This document shows, in pieces, positions 39,861 to 49,005 of a stretch of DNA of 64,000 nucleotides. Under the pieces are notes generated by a model, which had not been told where the DNA came from, ran no database searches, and was given only the letters and a program-made list of their open reading frames with translations. Origin of the DNA: Bacteroidetes bacterium GWF2_38_335. Lineage in GTDB: Bacteria > Bacteroidota > Bacteroidia > Bacteroidales > GWF2-38-335. The DNA is taken from positions 1-64,000 of the forward strand of contig MEOH01000024.1 in assembly GCA_001769535.1 (NCBI GenBank), written 5' to 3'. Made by a program: the position numbers and the translations under genes. The first letter of the stretch is position 1; every line of letters starts with the position of its first letter.

Positions 39861-40490
39861 TTACAATTCTAAACGGTTGATTCCGGCTTTCCAGTTTCTG
39901 TTAAAGATGGCATCTGTGAGTTTCAAATAGTCCTTGTTGTGCAAAACAAAATCAATGTTTTCAGTATTAATTACCAGAATTTTCATACCGGGTTCCTGCC
40001 TGAAATAAGAGAAATAGCTGTTTTGTATTTTTTCCAGATAATCTGCAGTTATCTGCTGCTCATAATTGCGGCCTCTCTTTTTTATGTTTTCCAACAGTTT
40101 TTCGGTCCCAAGATGCAGGTAAACAAAAAGATCCGGACGGGGTAAAGAGCTGTAGACAATGTCGAAAAGCTGTCTGTAAAGATTGTATTCATCATCAGCC
40201 AGAGTGTTGGCAGCAAAAATCAATGATTTCATAAAATAGTAATCTGATACAATCATAGAAGAAAAAAGATCAAGCGAGGCAAGCTCTTTTTTAAGCTGGT
40301 TATATCTTTCGGCAAGAAAGGATAATTCAAGCGGAAAAGAATATCTTGCCGGATCCTGATAAAATTTTGGCAAAAAGGGGTTGTCTGCAAATCTTTCAAG
40401 TACCAGTTTTGCCTTGTAATCATTTGCAATCCTTGTGGAAAGGGATGTTTTTCCCGCTCCAATATTCCCTTCTATTACCAGATAATTCAA
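39861..40490 (-). CDS. deoxynucleoside kinase
   Basis: VIEGNIGAGKTSLSTRIA; dNK family. Confidence 0.9.
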   Translation of the reverse strand: MNYLVIEGNIGAGKTSLSTRIANDYKAKLVLERFADNPFLPKFYQDPARYSFPLELSFLAERYNQLKKELASLDLFSSMIVSDYYFMKSLIFAANTLADDEYNLYRQLFDIVYSSLPRPDLFVYLHLGTEKLLENIKKRGRNYEQQITADYLEKIQNSYFSYFRQEPGMKILVINTENIDFVLHNKDYLKLTDAIFNRNWKAGINRLEL

Positions 40491-40499
40491 TTTCTGTTT

Positions 40500-42656
40500 T
40501 TATTTGTATGGCGTAATTCCCATATTATAAAAAGTGAATGCCCAAACGTCAGCATTTTCTTCAATAAGCTTTGCCGTGGGTTTGCCCGATCCGTGTCCTG
40601 CCATCACATCAACCCTGATCATAACCGGATTGTCTCCTTTACATTTTTTCTGTAATTCAGCAATGTATTTAAATGAATGTGCCGGCACAACCCTGTCATC
40701 GTGATCGGCTGTGGTAACCAGAATTGCCGGATAATTTGTGTTTTCGGTTATATTGTGCAAAGGAGAATATTTGAAAATGTACTTAAATTCTTCTTCATTG
40801 TCAGAACTTCCGTAATCTCCAACCCAGTGCCAGCCAATGGTAAATTTCTGAAACCTGAGCATGTCCATAACTCCCACTGCGGGCAAAGCAACCTGAAATA
40901 AATCGGGGCGCTGGTTTACACAGGCGCCAACCAGCAATCCACCGTTTGACCCGCCTTTTATTGCGAGTTTTCGCGGATTGGTGTATTTTGATTTAATTAG
41001 ATATTCGGCTGCAGCAATAAAATCATCAAAAACGTTTTGTTTTCTTAGCTTGGTTCCGGCTTCATGCCAGTCTCTGCCATATTCTCCGCCACCGCGGATG
41101 TTGGCAAGTGCATAAACGCCTCCGTTTTCGAGCCAGATAATATTTGCAATACTGAATGACGGGGTGCGGCTCACATTAAATCCTCCGTAACCATAAAGCA
41201 ATGCCGGGTTTTCTCCATCTAGTTTCAATCCTTTTTTGTGAACAATAAACATGGGCACTTTTGTACCGTCCTTGCTTTCATAAAATACCTGGGTGGTTTC
41301 ATACTGTGAACCATCAAAATTGATTTCGGATTTGTAAAACTCTGTGGACTCATTTTTTGTGAAATCATATTTGTAAATTACAGATGGATAAGTAAATGAA
41401 TTAAAAGTGTAATAAGCAGTTTTGTCATCTTTTTTTCCGTTAAATCCGTCAATTGATCCTAATGCCGGAAGTTTTATTTCCCTTTCAAAAATTCCATTGT
41501 AATTATACATATACATTACGTTGTGGGCATCTTTCATATAAACTGCGATCAGTTTTCCGCCGGCAAAAGTGACAGATTGCAGTACATCCTCAGTTTCAGG
41601 GAGTACAACTTCCCAGCTTTGTGGCCTGATATCGCGCGTATTTATTTTTATCAGTTTGTAACGGGGAGCTTCAAAGTTTGTCAGTATGTAAAGATCTTTG
41701 TCAATATTTCCAACAAGTGAAAATTCAAAGTCGTATCCAAGATTCAGACTGATCAAACGGGAATCCTCCTGGGTAAGATCTTTGAAATATAGTACATTTC
41801 CCTGTGAGGCTTCTGATTCATACATCATAAGAAATTTCTCATCATCAGTAACTGAGGCATTAAAATTTCGTTTGGGATTTTCTTTATCTCTGTGAACAAG
41901 TACATCTTCTTCCTGTTTAGTTCCTAGTTTGTGATAATACAGCTTGTGAAATTCATTGCTTTTTGAAAGAGCCTTTCCTTCCTCGGGAGCATCATATCGA
42001 CTGTAATAAAAACCATCTTTGTACCATGAAATACCTGAAAATTTGATCCATTTCAAATGATCTTCAAGGATTTTTCCTGTCTGAATCTCCAAAACAAAAA
42101 TTTCATTCCAGTCTGATCCTCCTTTAGAAATAGCATAGGCCATGTATTTGCCATCTTTCGAAAAATCAAGGTTTCCAAGTGATGATGTGCCTTCAGTTGA
42201 CATGGTGTTTGGATCGAGAAGGATTTTTCCTTCCTTTTCGGGATCATCAGTCATGTACAGCACAGATTGGTTTTGCAGTCCGTCGTTTTTATAATAAAAA
42301 TAGCGGGAGCCTTCCTTAAAAGGAGCGCTTCTCCGGGGGTAATCCCAGATTTCGGTAAGGCGGCTTTTTATTTTTTCCCTGAAGGGGATCTTTTCTAGAT
42401 ATCCGAATGTAAATTCGTTTTGCTTTTTCACCCATTCGGCTGTTTCTTTGGAGTTGTCGTCTTCAAGCCATCTGTATGGATCGGGGACAGCTGTTCCGAA
42501 ATACACATCGACACTGTCAACGGTAGTGGTTTCTGGGTATTTGTACTTGCTTTTCATTTCAGGTTTAATTGTGCAGGCAAAAATGATTGCCGTTAAAATC
42601 ATTATGACAGATTTAATCATGATGGATTTTTTTAAAAAATTAGTTACAGTTTTCAT
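40500..42656 (-). CDS. prolyl oligopeptidase family S9
   Basis: PDPYRWLED; IKGGSNGGLLVGA catalytic Ser motif. Confidence 0.93.
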   Translation of the reverse strand: MKTVTNFLKKSIMIKSVIMILTAIIFACTIKPEMKSKYKYPETTTVDSVDVYFGTAVPDPYRWLEDDNSKETAEWVKKQNEFTFGYLEKIPFREKIKSRLTEIWDYPRRSAPFKEGSRYFYYKNDGLQNQSVLYMTDDPEKEGKILLDPNTMSTEGTSSLGNLDFSKDGKYMAYAISKGGSDWNEIFVLEIQTGKILEDHLKWIKFSGISWYKDGFYYSRYDAPEEGKALSKSNEFHKLYYHKLGTKQEEDVLVHRDKENPKRNFNASVTDDEKFLMMYESEASQGNVLYFKDLTQEDSRLISLNLGYDFEFSLVGNIDKDLYILTNFEAPRYKLIKINTRDIRPQSWEVVLPETEDVLQSVTFAGGKLIAVYMKDAHNVMYMYNYNGIFEREIKLPALGSIDGFNGKKDDKTAYYTFNSFTYPSVIYKYDFTKNESTEFYKSEINFDGSQYETTQVFYESKDGTKVPMFIVHKKGLKLDGENPALLYGYGGFNVSRTPSFSIANIIWLENGGVYALANIRGGGEYGRDWHEAGTKLRKQNVFDDFIAAAEYLIKSKYTNPRKLAIKGGSNGGLLVGACVNQRPDLFQVALPAVGVMDMLRFQKFTIGWHWVGDYGSSDNEEEFKYIFKYSPLHNITENTNYPAILVTTADHDDRVVPAHSFKYIAELQKKCKGDNPVMIRVDVMAGHGSGKPTAKLIEENADVWAFTFYNMGITPYK

Positions 42657-42767
42657 GAGTCAGGTGCAAATTTATTAAGTCCTTGCTATTTAACAAAGAC
42701 TTTGGCTTATTTTTGGTATTATTATCTGCTGATAATTCTTTTTTTTGACTTTTTTTTAAAAGATTCT

Positions 42768-42775
42768 TATCTTTG
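42768..42775 (+). promoter_or_regulatory. Bacteroidetes -7 element (TATCTTTG)
   Basis: TAnnTTTG upstream of the S46-like gene. Confidence 0.55.
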
Positions 42776-42789
42776 AAATTGCATTACTT

Positions 42790-44952
42790 ATGAGAAACTA
42801 TATGAAAACTAGGATATTTCTGTTGATATTATTATATCTGGCTACTTCATTTAATATTTATGCCGATGAAGGAATGTGGCTTTTTTCTTCATTGACAAAA
42901 CAATATAATAAAATGAAGGAAATGGGACTCAGATTATCTGAAGAGGATATTTACAATGAGTCAAAACATTCACTGACAAATGCAGTGGTGAAATTCGGGG
43001 ATAACGGAACGGCAGTGTTTATATCTGAAAACGGATTGCTGCTCACTTCATATTATAATTCGTATGCCTATATACAAAGACTTGGAACACTTACAAATAA
43101 TTATGTTTCTGATGGTTTTTGGGCAGAAAACAATCAAACCGAGCTCAGGGTTAACGGATTATCTGTGAAGGTATTGATTAAAACTGTTAATGTGACCAAT
43201 GCTTTTATTCCGGTTTTGAATGACGAAATGACTGAAGGGGAAAGACAGGAAAAAATTTCAAGAATTACCGCCGAACTGGTTAAGAAAGAGAAAACAAAAC
43301 CTTTCTATGATGCCGAAGTGAAATCTTTTTATAATGAAAACATGTTTTGCCTCTTTGTTTATGAAGTTTATGAGGATGTCAGACTGGTGGGTGTTCCCCC
43401 CGTTTTTATAGGTAATTTCGGCGGAGATAGTGATAACTGGACCTGGCCCAGACATTCAGGTAATTTTGCGCTTTTCAGGGTTTATGGTAAACCCAATGGG
43501 GAACCTTCTGTCTTTTCCCTTTCGAACATTCCGGTTAAGCCACATAAATCTGTTCCCGTTTCAGGAAAAGAAGTGAAGGAAAATGAATTTTGTTTTACTG
43601 CCGGGTTCCCTGCATCTTCTAAAAGGAATATTTCCAGACATGGTCTGCGCCCTCAAATTCAGGGAACTTTTGCGGCTATTGTAAAACTGAAATCCGGCAT
43701 ACATAATATTCTTAGTGAAAAAATAAATAATGACAGAAATATTTATTTTAAATATGAGCCAAAGTTCACAAGTAACAATAACCTATTGAAATACTACAGG
43801 ATTCTTGCTGAAAAACTTGGGAAAAGCAAAATTCTGGAATCGAAGCAGGACGAGGAGGATAAGTTCAGGGTATGGGCAGCACGCGACGATCAGAATACCA
43901 GAAAATATGAACAAAGCCTGAGTAAAATAATGCAGTTTAATAAGGATCTTGAGGAGTACCATCTTTTTAAGGTTTATTCCGGGGAATTCCTGAAATCGGG
44001 ACCAGCCGCAGTTGCGCTTGCTTATGAATTCATCCCGCTTTATAAGGAGTTGGGTAATACAACAGGCACATTTAAAAAGGATTCTGTTATTAATTCATTA
44101 AAAGAGAAAACAACCGGATATGCTACAATTTTTGATGAAAGTACTGATAAGGCTTTGTTTATTTTTCTCATAAAAAACTTTTATGAAGATATTAAACCAT
44201 TGAATCATCCGGCCGCTTTCAATGAAATTAGTAAAAAATTCAAAAATGATTACACTAAATACACCAATCAGGTGTATTTGAAAAGTATTTTCAGCGACCT
44301 TGCCGCTTTGGATAAATTTCTTGCGGCGCCCAGTGCTGAAGTGCTTGATAATGATCCGATTTTCAAACTTGTTTTTTCAATTTACGGAAGTCTCAATAAA
44401 TTGGAACTTTCCAAGCATGATGCACTGATAAATCTCGGACGCGAAAACAGAATTTATCAAAAGGGAATTCTGGAAATGAAAAACAAAGATGACCAATATC
44501 CTGAGGCCAATTCATCTCTTCGCTTTTCTTATGGCAAAGTGAAGGGCTATAGCCCCGGAAATGCCGTGAAACTTGGATATGTTGCCAGATTAAGCGGAAT
44601 GCTTCAGAAATACGATGATTCCGTTCTCGATTATTTCCTGCCCGAAAAGTATGTTGAGACTTATAAAAAAGGTTTGTTCAGCGATAAAACATTCAATCAG
44701 GAAAATATCCCGGTTTGTTTTATAACCGATAATGATGTGCTGACCGGCAATTCGGGAAGTCCGGTTATCAATGGTCATGGCGAGCTAACCGGAATAATTT
44801 TTGACACCAATGAGGATGGTATTCTTGGAGAATATATTTATCTCCCTGAAAAGCAAAGAGCTATTGCTGTTAGCACCCGGTTTATTCTTTTAATTATTGA
44901 GAAATATTCCAATGCCGGATATTTGATAAAGGAGATGAATGTGGTGAAATAA
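42790..44952 (+). CDS. S46 (DPP7/DPP11) family protein, predicted inactive
   Basis: MWLFSSLTKQYNKMKEMGLRLSEEDIYN and TGNSGSPVINGHGELTGIIFD; but LTSYYNSY and SGNFALFRVY replace the usual TNHHCGY and TGDFSxFR motifs. Confidence 0.85.
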   Translation: MRNYMKTRIFLLILLYLATSFNIYADEGMWLFSSLTKQYNKMKEMGLRLSEEDIYNESKHSLTNAVVKFGDNGTAVFISENGLLLTSYYNSYAYIQRLGTLTNNYVSDGFWAENNQTELRVNGLSVKVLIKTVNVTNAFIPVLNDEMTEGERQEKISRITAELVKKEKTKPFYDAEVKSFYNENMFCLFVYEVYEDVRLVGVPPVFIGNFGGDSDNWTWPRHSGNFALFRVYGKPNGEPSVFSLSNIPVKPHKSVPVSGKEVKENEFCFTAGFPASSKRNISRHGLRPQIQGTFAAIVKLKSGIHNILSEKINNDRNIYFKYEPKFTSNNNLLKYYRILAEKLGKSKILESKQDEEDKFRVWAARDDQNTRKYEQSLSKIMQFNKDLEEYHLFKVYSGEFLKSGPAAVALAYEFIPLYKELGNTTGTFKKDSVINSLKEKTTGYATIFDESTDKALFIFLIKNFYEDIKPLNHPAAFNEISKKFKNDYTKYTNQVYLKSIFSDLAALDKFLAAPSAEVLDNDPIFKLVFSIYGSLNKLELSKHDALINLGRENRIYQKGILEMKNKDDQYPEANSSLRFSYGKVKGYSPGNAVKLGYVARLSGMLQKYDDSVLDYFLPEKYVETYKKGLFSDKTFNQENIPVCFITDNDVLTGNSGSPVINGHGELTGIIFDTNEDGILGEYIYLPEKQRAIAVSTRFILLIIEKYSNAGYLIKEMNVVK

Positions 44953-44973
44953 TTGCCTGTTGTTTGCTTAAAC

Positions 44974-45756
44974 TTAATATCTTATCACAAAATCCTGTTT
45001 TTGCAATTCTTTTCTGAAAAACACTAAGCCCATCTGGAAAATATCCACGGTGACTTTTACCTCCGGATGTTTTTTTATCTGGTTCCAGCAACTGTTCATG
45101 TCTTTTGACCAGTGTATATCATCGAAAATAAAAACTGAATTATTGGTTTTTTTCTCAAGACATAAATTGAAATATTTAATAGTAGGTTCTTTGCGGTGGT
45201 TCCCGTCAAAAAACACCATGTCGGCACTGTCAATAATTTTCAGCACTTCGGGTAGCCTCTTTTCAAAACTACCAACGGTGAGGTTGATATTATATGCATC
45301 AAGATTCAGAAAGTTTTTACGTGCGATTTTTGCTGTGTTTTCACATCCTTCAATGGTATATAAGGTCGATTTTTTACTGAAAGATGATAGGTAAAGTGAA
45401 CCAATCCCAAGTGATGTCCCAAGTTCTATAATATTTTTCGGCTTAAATTCATTCGCCAGTTTGAATAAAAGGGCGCCGTATTTTTGCTGTACAGCCGAAT
45501 ATTTCGCAATATTTGAGATTTTTCGCTGGTTATTTCCCATCTTTTTTGAACCAGCCCCAAGATCATTTACATCAATAACAACTTCTGAAGCTATCATTTC
45601 TCTTCGGATTAGCTCAATTTTTTCAAAACAATAATATGGAGTGGTATCATTGAAAAGCCTGGTTACAAGATCAAAAATAAATGGAGAATGAATTCCGTGC
45701 CCTTTCCCATGCTTTGAAAATGCTTTGTATGCAAGATATCTGTATGCCGGTGTCAT
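44974..45756 (-). CDS. class I SAM-dependent methyltransferase
   Basis: IIELGTSLGIGSLYLSSF; MVFFDGNHRKEPTIKYF. Confidence 0.8.
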   Translation of the reverse strand: MTPAYRYLAYKAFSKHGKGHGIHSPFIFDLVTRLFNDTTPYYCFEKIELIRREMIASEVVIDVNDLGAGSKKMGNNQRKISNIAKYSAVQQKYGALLFKLANEFKPKNIIELGTSLGIGSLYLSSFSKKSTLYTIEGCENTAKIARKNFLNLDAYNINLTVGSFEKRLPEVLKIIDSADMVFFDGNHRKEPTIKYFNLCLEKKTNNSVFIFDDIHWSKDMNSCWNQIKKHPEVKVTVDIFQMGLVFFRKELQKQDFVIRY

Positions 45757-45826
45757 AATTTCTGTTGAAAACTATAGAATAAATTATTGTTAATATATTC
45801 CAAACTGCTAAATTAAATCTTTAAAA

Positions 45827-47956
45827 TTGAATTTATTAAGATTTACTGAATATTTAATGGAACTTAAAGACAATATCCAGTTTGTAAGCGGGGTGGGACC
45901 AAAAAAGGCTGAGCTTTTTCAGTCTGAGCTGGGCATCTCTACCGTTGAGGATTTGCTGTGGTTTTTTCCGTTTAAATATATTGACAGGACGAAATTTTAT
46001 AAAACCCGTGAAATAAATACTGAACTTTCCCACATTCAGGTCATTGGAAAAATAATTTCATTTGAGGAGTCGGGGCAGAAATTCAAAAAGCGCCTGACAG
46101 CAAAATTTGCTGATGAAACAGGAAGTGTTGAGCTTATTTGGTTTCAGGGATTAAAATGGGTAAAACAAACCTATAAGACTGAAATTGAGTATGTTGTTTT
46201 TGGAAGGCCATCTTTTTATAACAACCGTGTGACTATTGCTCATCCCGAAATTGAAGAACTCAGTAAATTTGAAACGGGAATTTCATCTGCCCATCAGGCT
46301 TTCTATCCGTCTACGGAAAAATTGAAAAGCTCTTTTGTTACCTCACGGACTTTCAACAAGCTGTTGCATTCTGTTTTTGTTTCCTTGGGTGGAAAAATTC
46401 CGGAGACCTTTCCCGCATGGTTTCTTCAGAAATATAAATTATTGCCGCTGGCGGATTCTCTTTTTAATATCCATTTTCCCAAAAACAACGAACTGCTCAA
46501 ACAGGCTCAGTATAGATTGAAATTTGAAGAGCTTTTTTATATCCAGCTCCAGCTTTTAAAACAAAAAAGCAACCGATACAACTTATATAAAGGATTTGTT
46601 TTTTCTGAGATTGGTAAAAATTTCAATGATTTCTACTCAAAAAATCTTCCTTTCGAACTAACAGGGGCGCAAAAAAAAGTTATTAAAGAAATCAGAAAGG
46701 ATTTGGGCTCAGGACGACAAATGAACCGGCTTTTGCAGGGTGACGTGGGAAGCGGAAAAACCTTGGTGGCCCTGATGTCCATGCTCATTGCCATTGACAA
46801 TAATTTTCAGACATGCCTCATGGCCCCCACTGAAATTCTGGCTTCCCAGCATTTCCAGACCTTACAAAAATTTTTAAAGGGTATTGATATTGAAGTTTCA
46901 CTTTTGACTGGGTCAACAAAAAAAGCTCAGCGGACCATAATCCATGAAAATTTGATGAATGGTTCACTGAAAATTCTTGTTGGGACACATGCCTTGATTG
47001 AGGATACGGTTCAGTTTAAAAACCTCGGACTTGTCATTGTTGATGAGCAACACCGTTTTGGAGTGGCTCAACGGGCAAAGCTGTGGACGAAAAACGTAAA
47101 TCCGCCTCATGTGCTCATCATGACCGCTACACCTATTCCAAGAACATTGGCCATGACTTTGTACGGAGACCTTGAAGTTTCTGTGATTGATGAATTGCCT
47201 CCCGGAAGAAAACCAATAAAAACTGTTCATAAATATGACTCTAAACGGAATGAGGTTTTTGGTTTTATGCGAAAACAAATTGAGGAGGGCAGACAGATTT
47301 ATGTGGTTTATCCATTGATTAAGGAATCTGAAAAAATGGATTATAAAGACCTTGAAGATGGTTATGAAAGCATGGTGAGGGCTTTTCCGCCACCAAAATA
47401 TCAGGTGAGCATAGTTCACGGGAAAATGAAGCCGCAGGATAAGGAATTTGAAATGAAACGTTTTGTTGAGAACAACACAAATATCATGGTGGCCACAACT
47501 GTTATTGAAGTGGGAGTTGATGTTCCAAATGCATCGGTCATGGTCATTGAAAGTGCCGAACGCTTCGGATTGTCGCAATTACACCAGCTACGCGGCAGGG
47601 TGGGCAGGGGTGCCGATCAGTCTTATTGTATCTTAATGACCGGTTATAAACTTTCTGACGACGGACGGAAGCGCATCGAGACCATGGTACGCACCACCGA
47701 CGGCTTTGATATTGCCGAAACCGATCTCAAACTCCGTGGACCCGGCGACCTCGAGGGAACCCAGCAAAGCGGAATACCCTTCGACCTCAAAATTGCCAAT
47801 CTGGCTAAAGATGGACAACTCCTGCAATATGCCAGAAACATTGCCGAAGATATAATCTCCGGCGACCCGCAACTCCAAAAACCCGAAAACGTCATTTTTA
47901 ATACCCAAATCACAAAACAAACAAAAAGCAGGTTTGAGTGGGGGAATATTGGGTGA
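45827..47956 (+). CDS. recG: ATP-dependent DNA helicase RecG
   Basis: LLQGDVGSGKTLVAL; VDEQHRFGVAQR; RGRVGRG. Confidence 0.96.
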   Translation: MNLLRFTEYLMELKDNIQFVSGVGPKKAELFQSELGISTVEDLLWFFPFKYIDRTKFYKTREINTELSHIQVIGKIISFEESGQKFKKRLTAKFADETGSVELIWFQGLKWVKQTYKTEIEYVVFGRPSFYNNRVTIAHPEIEELSKFETGISSAHQAFYPSTEKLKSSFVTSRTFNKLLHSVFVSLGGKIPETFPAWFLQKYKLLPLADSLFNIHFPKNNELLKQAQYRLKFEELFYIQLQLLKQKSNRYNLYKGFVFSEIGKNFNDFYSKNLPFELTGAQKKVIKEIRKDLGSGRQMNRLLQGDVGSGKTLVALMSMLIAIDNNFQTCLMAPTEILASQHFQTLQKFLKGIDIEVSLLTGSTKKAQRTIIHENLMNGSLKILVGTHALIEDTVQFKNLGLVIVDEQHRFGVAQRAKLWTKNVNPPHVLIMTATPIPRTLAMTLYGDLEVSVIDELPPGRKPIKTVHKYDSKRNEVFGFMRKQIEEGRQIYVVYPLIKESEKMDYKDLEDGYESMVRAFPPPKYQVSIVHGKMKPQDKEFEMKRFVENNTNIMVATTVIEVGVDVPNASVMVIESAERFGLSQLHQLRGRVGRGADQSYCILMTGYKLSDDGRKRIETMVRTTDGFDIAETDLKLRGPGDLEGTQQSGIPFDLKIANLAKDGQLLQYARNIAEDIISGDPQLQKPENVIFNTQITKQTKSRFEWGNIG

Positions 47957-47995
47957 TTAGTTGATTTGATGATTAGTTGATTAGTAGATTAGCAG

Positions 47996-48013
47996 TCCCG
48001 ATAGCTATCGGGA
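47996..48013. repeat. Second copy of the CCCGATAGCTATCGGG palindrome
   Basis: TCCCGATAGCTATCGGGA preceded by GTAGATTAGCAG. Confidence 0.8.
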
Positions 48014-48043
48014 AGCAAATCAATAGATTAGTAAATGATCGAC

Positions 48044-48070
48044 CGTCATGGCGAGGGACGAAGCCATCTT
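48044..48070. repeat. Single arm of a dispersed CGTCATnGCGAGGnACGAAGCnATC repeat
   Basis: CGTCATGGCGAGGGACGAAGCCATCTT; matches reverse complement of the arm at 57077-57103. Confidence 0.7.
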
Positions 48071-48252
48071 TGAATTGTTACCTAATTATATAACCTCGGA
48101 CTTATGGCCTGACAATGAAATTAAATTGCTTATTATTGAAAAAATGTGCAATTTAATTTGGAATTAGTCTAAATAAGCATTATATTTGTACCATGTTCTT
48201 TAAATGAATTTTCAAAATTCATAATTAGTATAAACCTAAACAAAAATATAAT

Positions 48253-48852
48253 ATGTTCGAATTACCCAAATTAGATTACAGCTACGAAGCCCTGGAACCG
48301 CATATTGATGCACGTACCATGGAAATTCACCATACTAAGCACCACGCTGCTTACACAAATAATTTAAATGCAGCCATTGAAGGAACCGAAGCAAAAGGCA
48401 TGAAGATTGAAGAGATCATGGCCAATATTTCAAAGTTCCCGATGGCAGTAAGAAACAACGGTGGCGGTTTTTACAACCACAACCTGTTCTGGAAAAATAT
48501 TTCACCAAACGGAGGCGGATTGCCAAAAGGCGATCTGTTGAAAGCCATTGAAGGCGATTTCGGATCATTCGATGCTTTCAAAGAAAAATTTAACCAGGCC
48601 GCTGCCACAAGATTCGGCTCAGGCTGGGCATGGCTCAGCATCAAACCCGACGGCAAATTGTGTGTTTGTTCCTCAGCCAATCAGGATAACCCCTTGATGG
48701 ACATTGCCGAATGTAAAGGCAAACCCATTCTGGCCCTCGATGTGTGGGAGCACGCCTATTACCTGAATTACCAAAACCGCCGTCCCGATTACATCAACGC
48801 CTTCTGGAATGTTGTAAACTGGGATGAGGTTGAAAAAAGATATAAAAGTTAG
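48253..48852 (+). CDS. Fe/Mn superoxide dismutase
   Basis: [36 protein letters not shown]. Confidence 0.96.
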   Translation: MFELPKLDYSYEALEPHIDARTMEIHHTKHHAAYTNNLNAAIEGTEAKGMKIEEIMANISKFPMAVRNNGGGFYNHNLFWKNISPNGGGLPKGDLLKAIEGDFGSFDAFKEKFNQAAATRFGSGWAWLSIKPDGKLCVCSSANQDNPLMDIAECKGKPILALDVWEHAYYLNYQNRRPDYINAFWNVVNWDEVEKRYKS

Positions 48853-48885
48853 TGTTTATTGGTTAGTTAATAGTTTTTTCATATG

Positions 48886-48914
48886 AAGGCCCCGGTTTTT
48901 CCGGGGCTTTTTTT
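48886..48914 (+). terminator. Rho-independent terminator
   Basis: AAGGCCCCGGTTTTTCCGGGGCTTTTTTT. Confidence 0.9.
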
Positions 48915-49005
48915 GGCAGATCTTTTCAGGCTTTATTTTTTAGAAAAATAATTTTTTACCTGAAACTATTATATTTTGTAACTTTTTTCATCTATCTTTG
49001 AAAAG

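Noticed and set aside
46964-47578. 204 aa minus-strand ORF inside recG
   Set aside because: Fully antisense to conserved RecG helicase motifs; low-complexity His/Phe-rich composition typical of a shadow ORF.
47953-47992. GATTAGTTGATT-type short repeats after recG as a CRISPR-like or VNTR locus
   Set aside because: Short degenerate low-complexity phrase leading into the CCCGATAGCTATCGGG element; no spacer structure.
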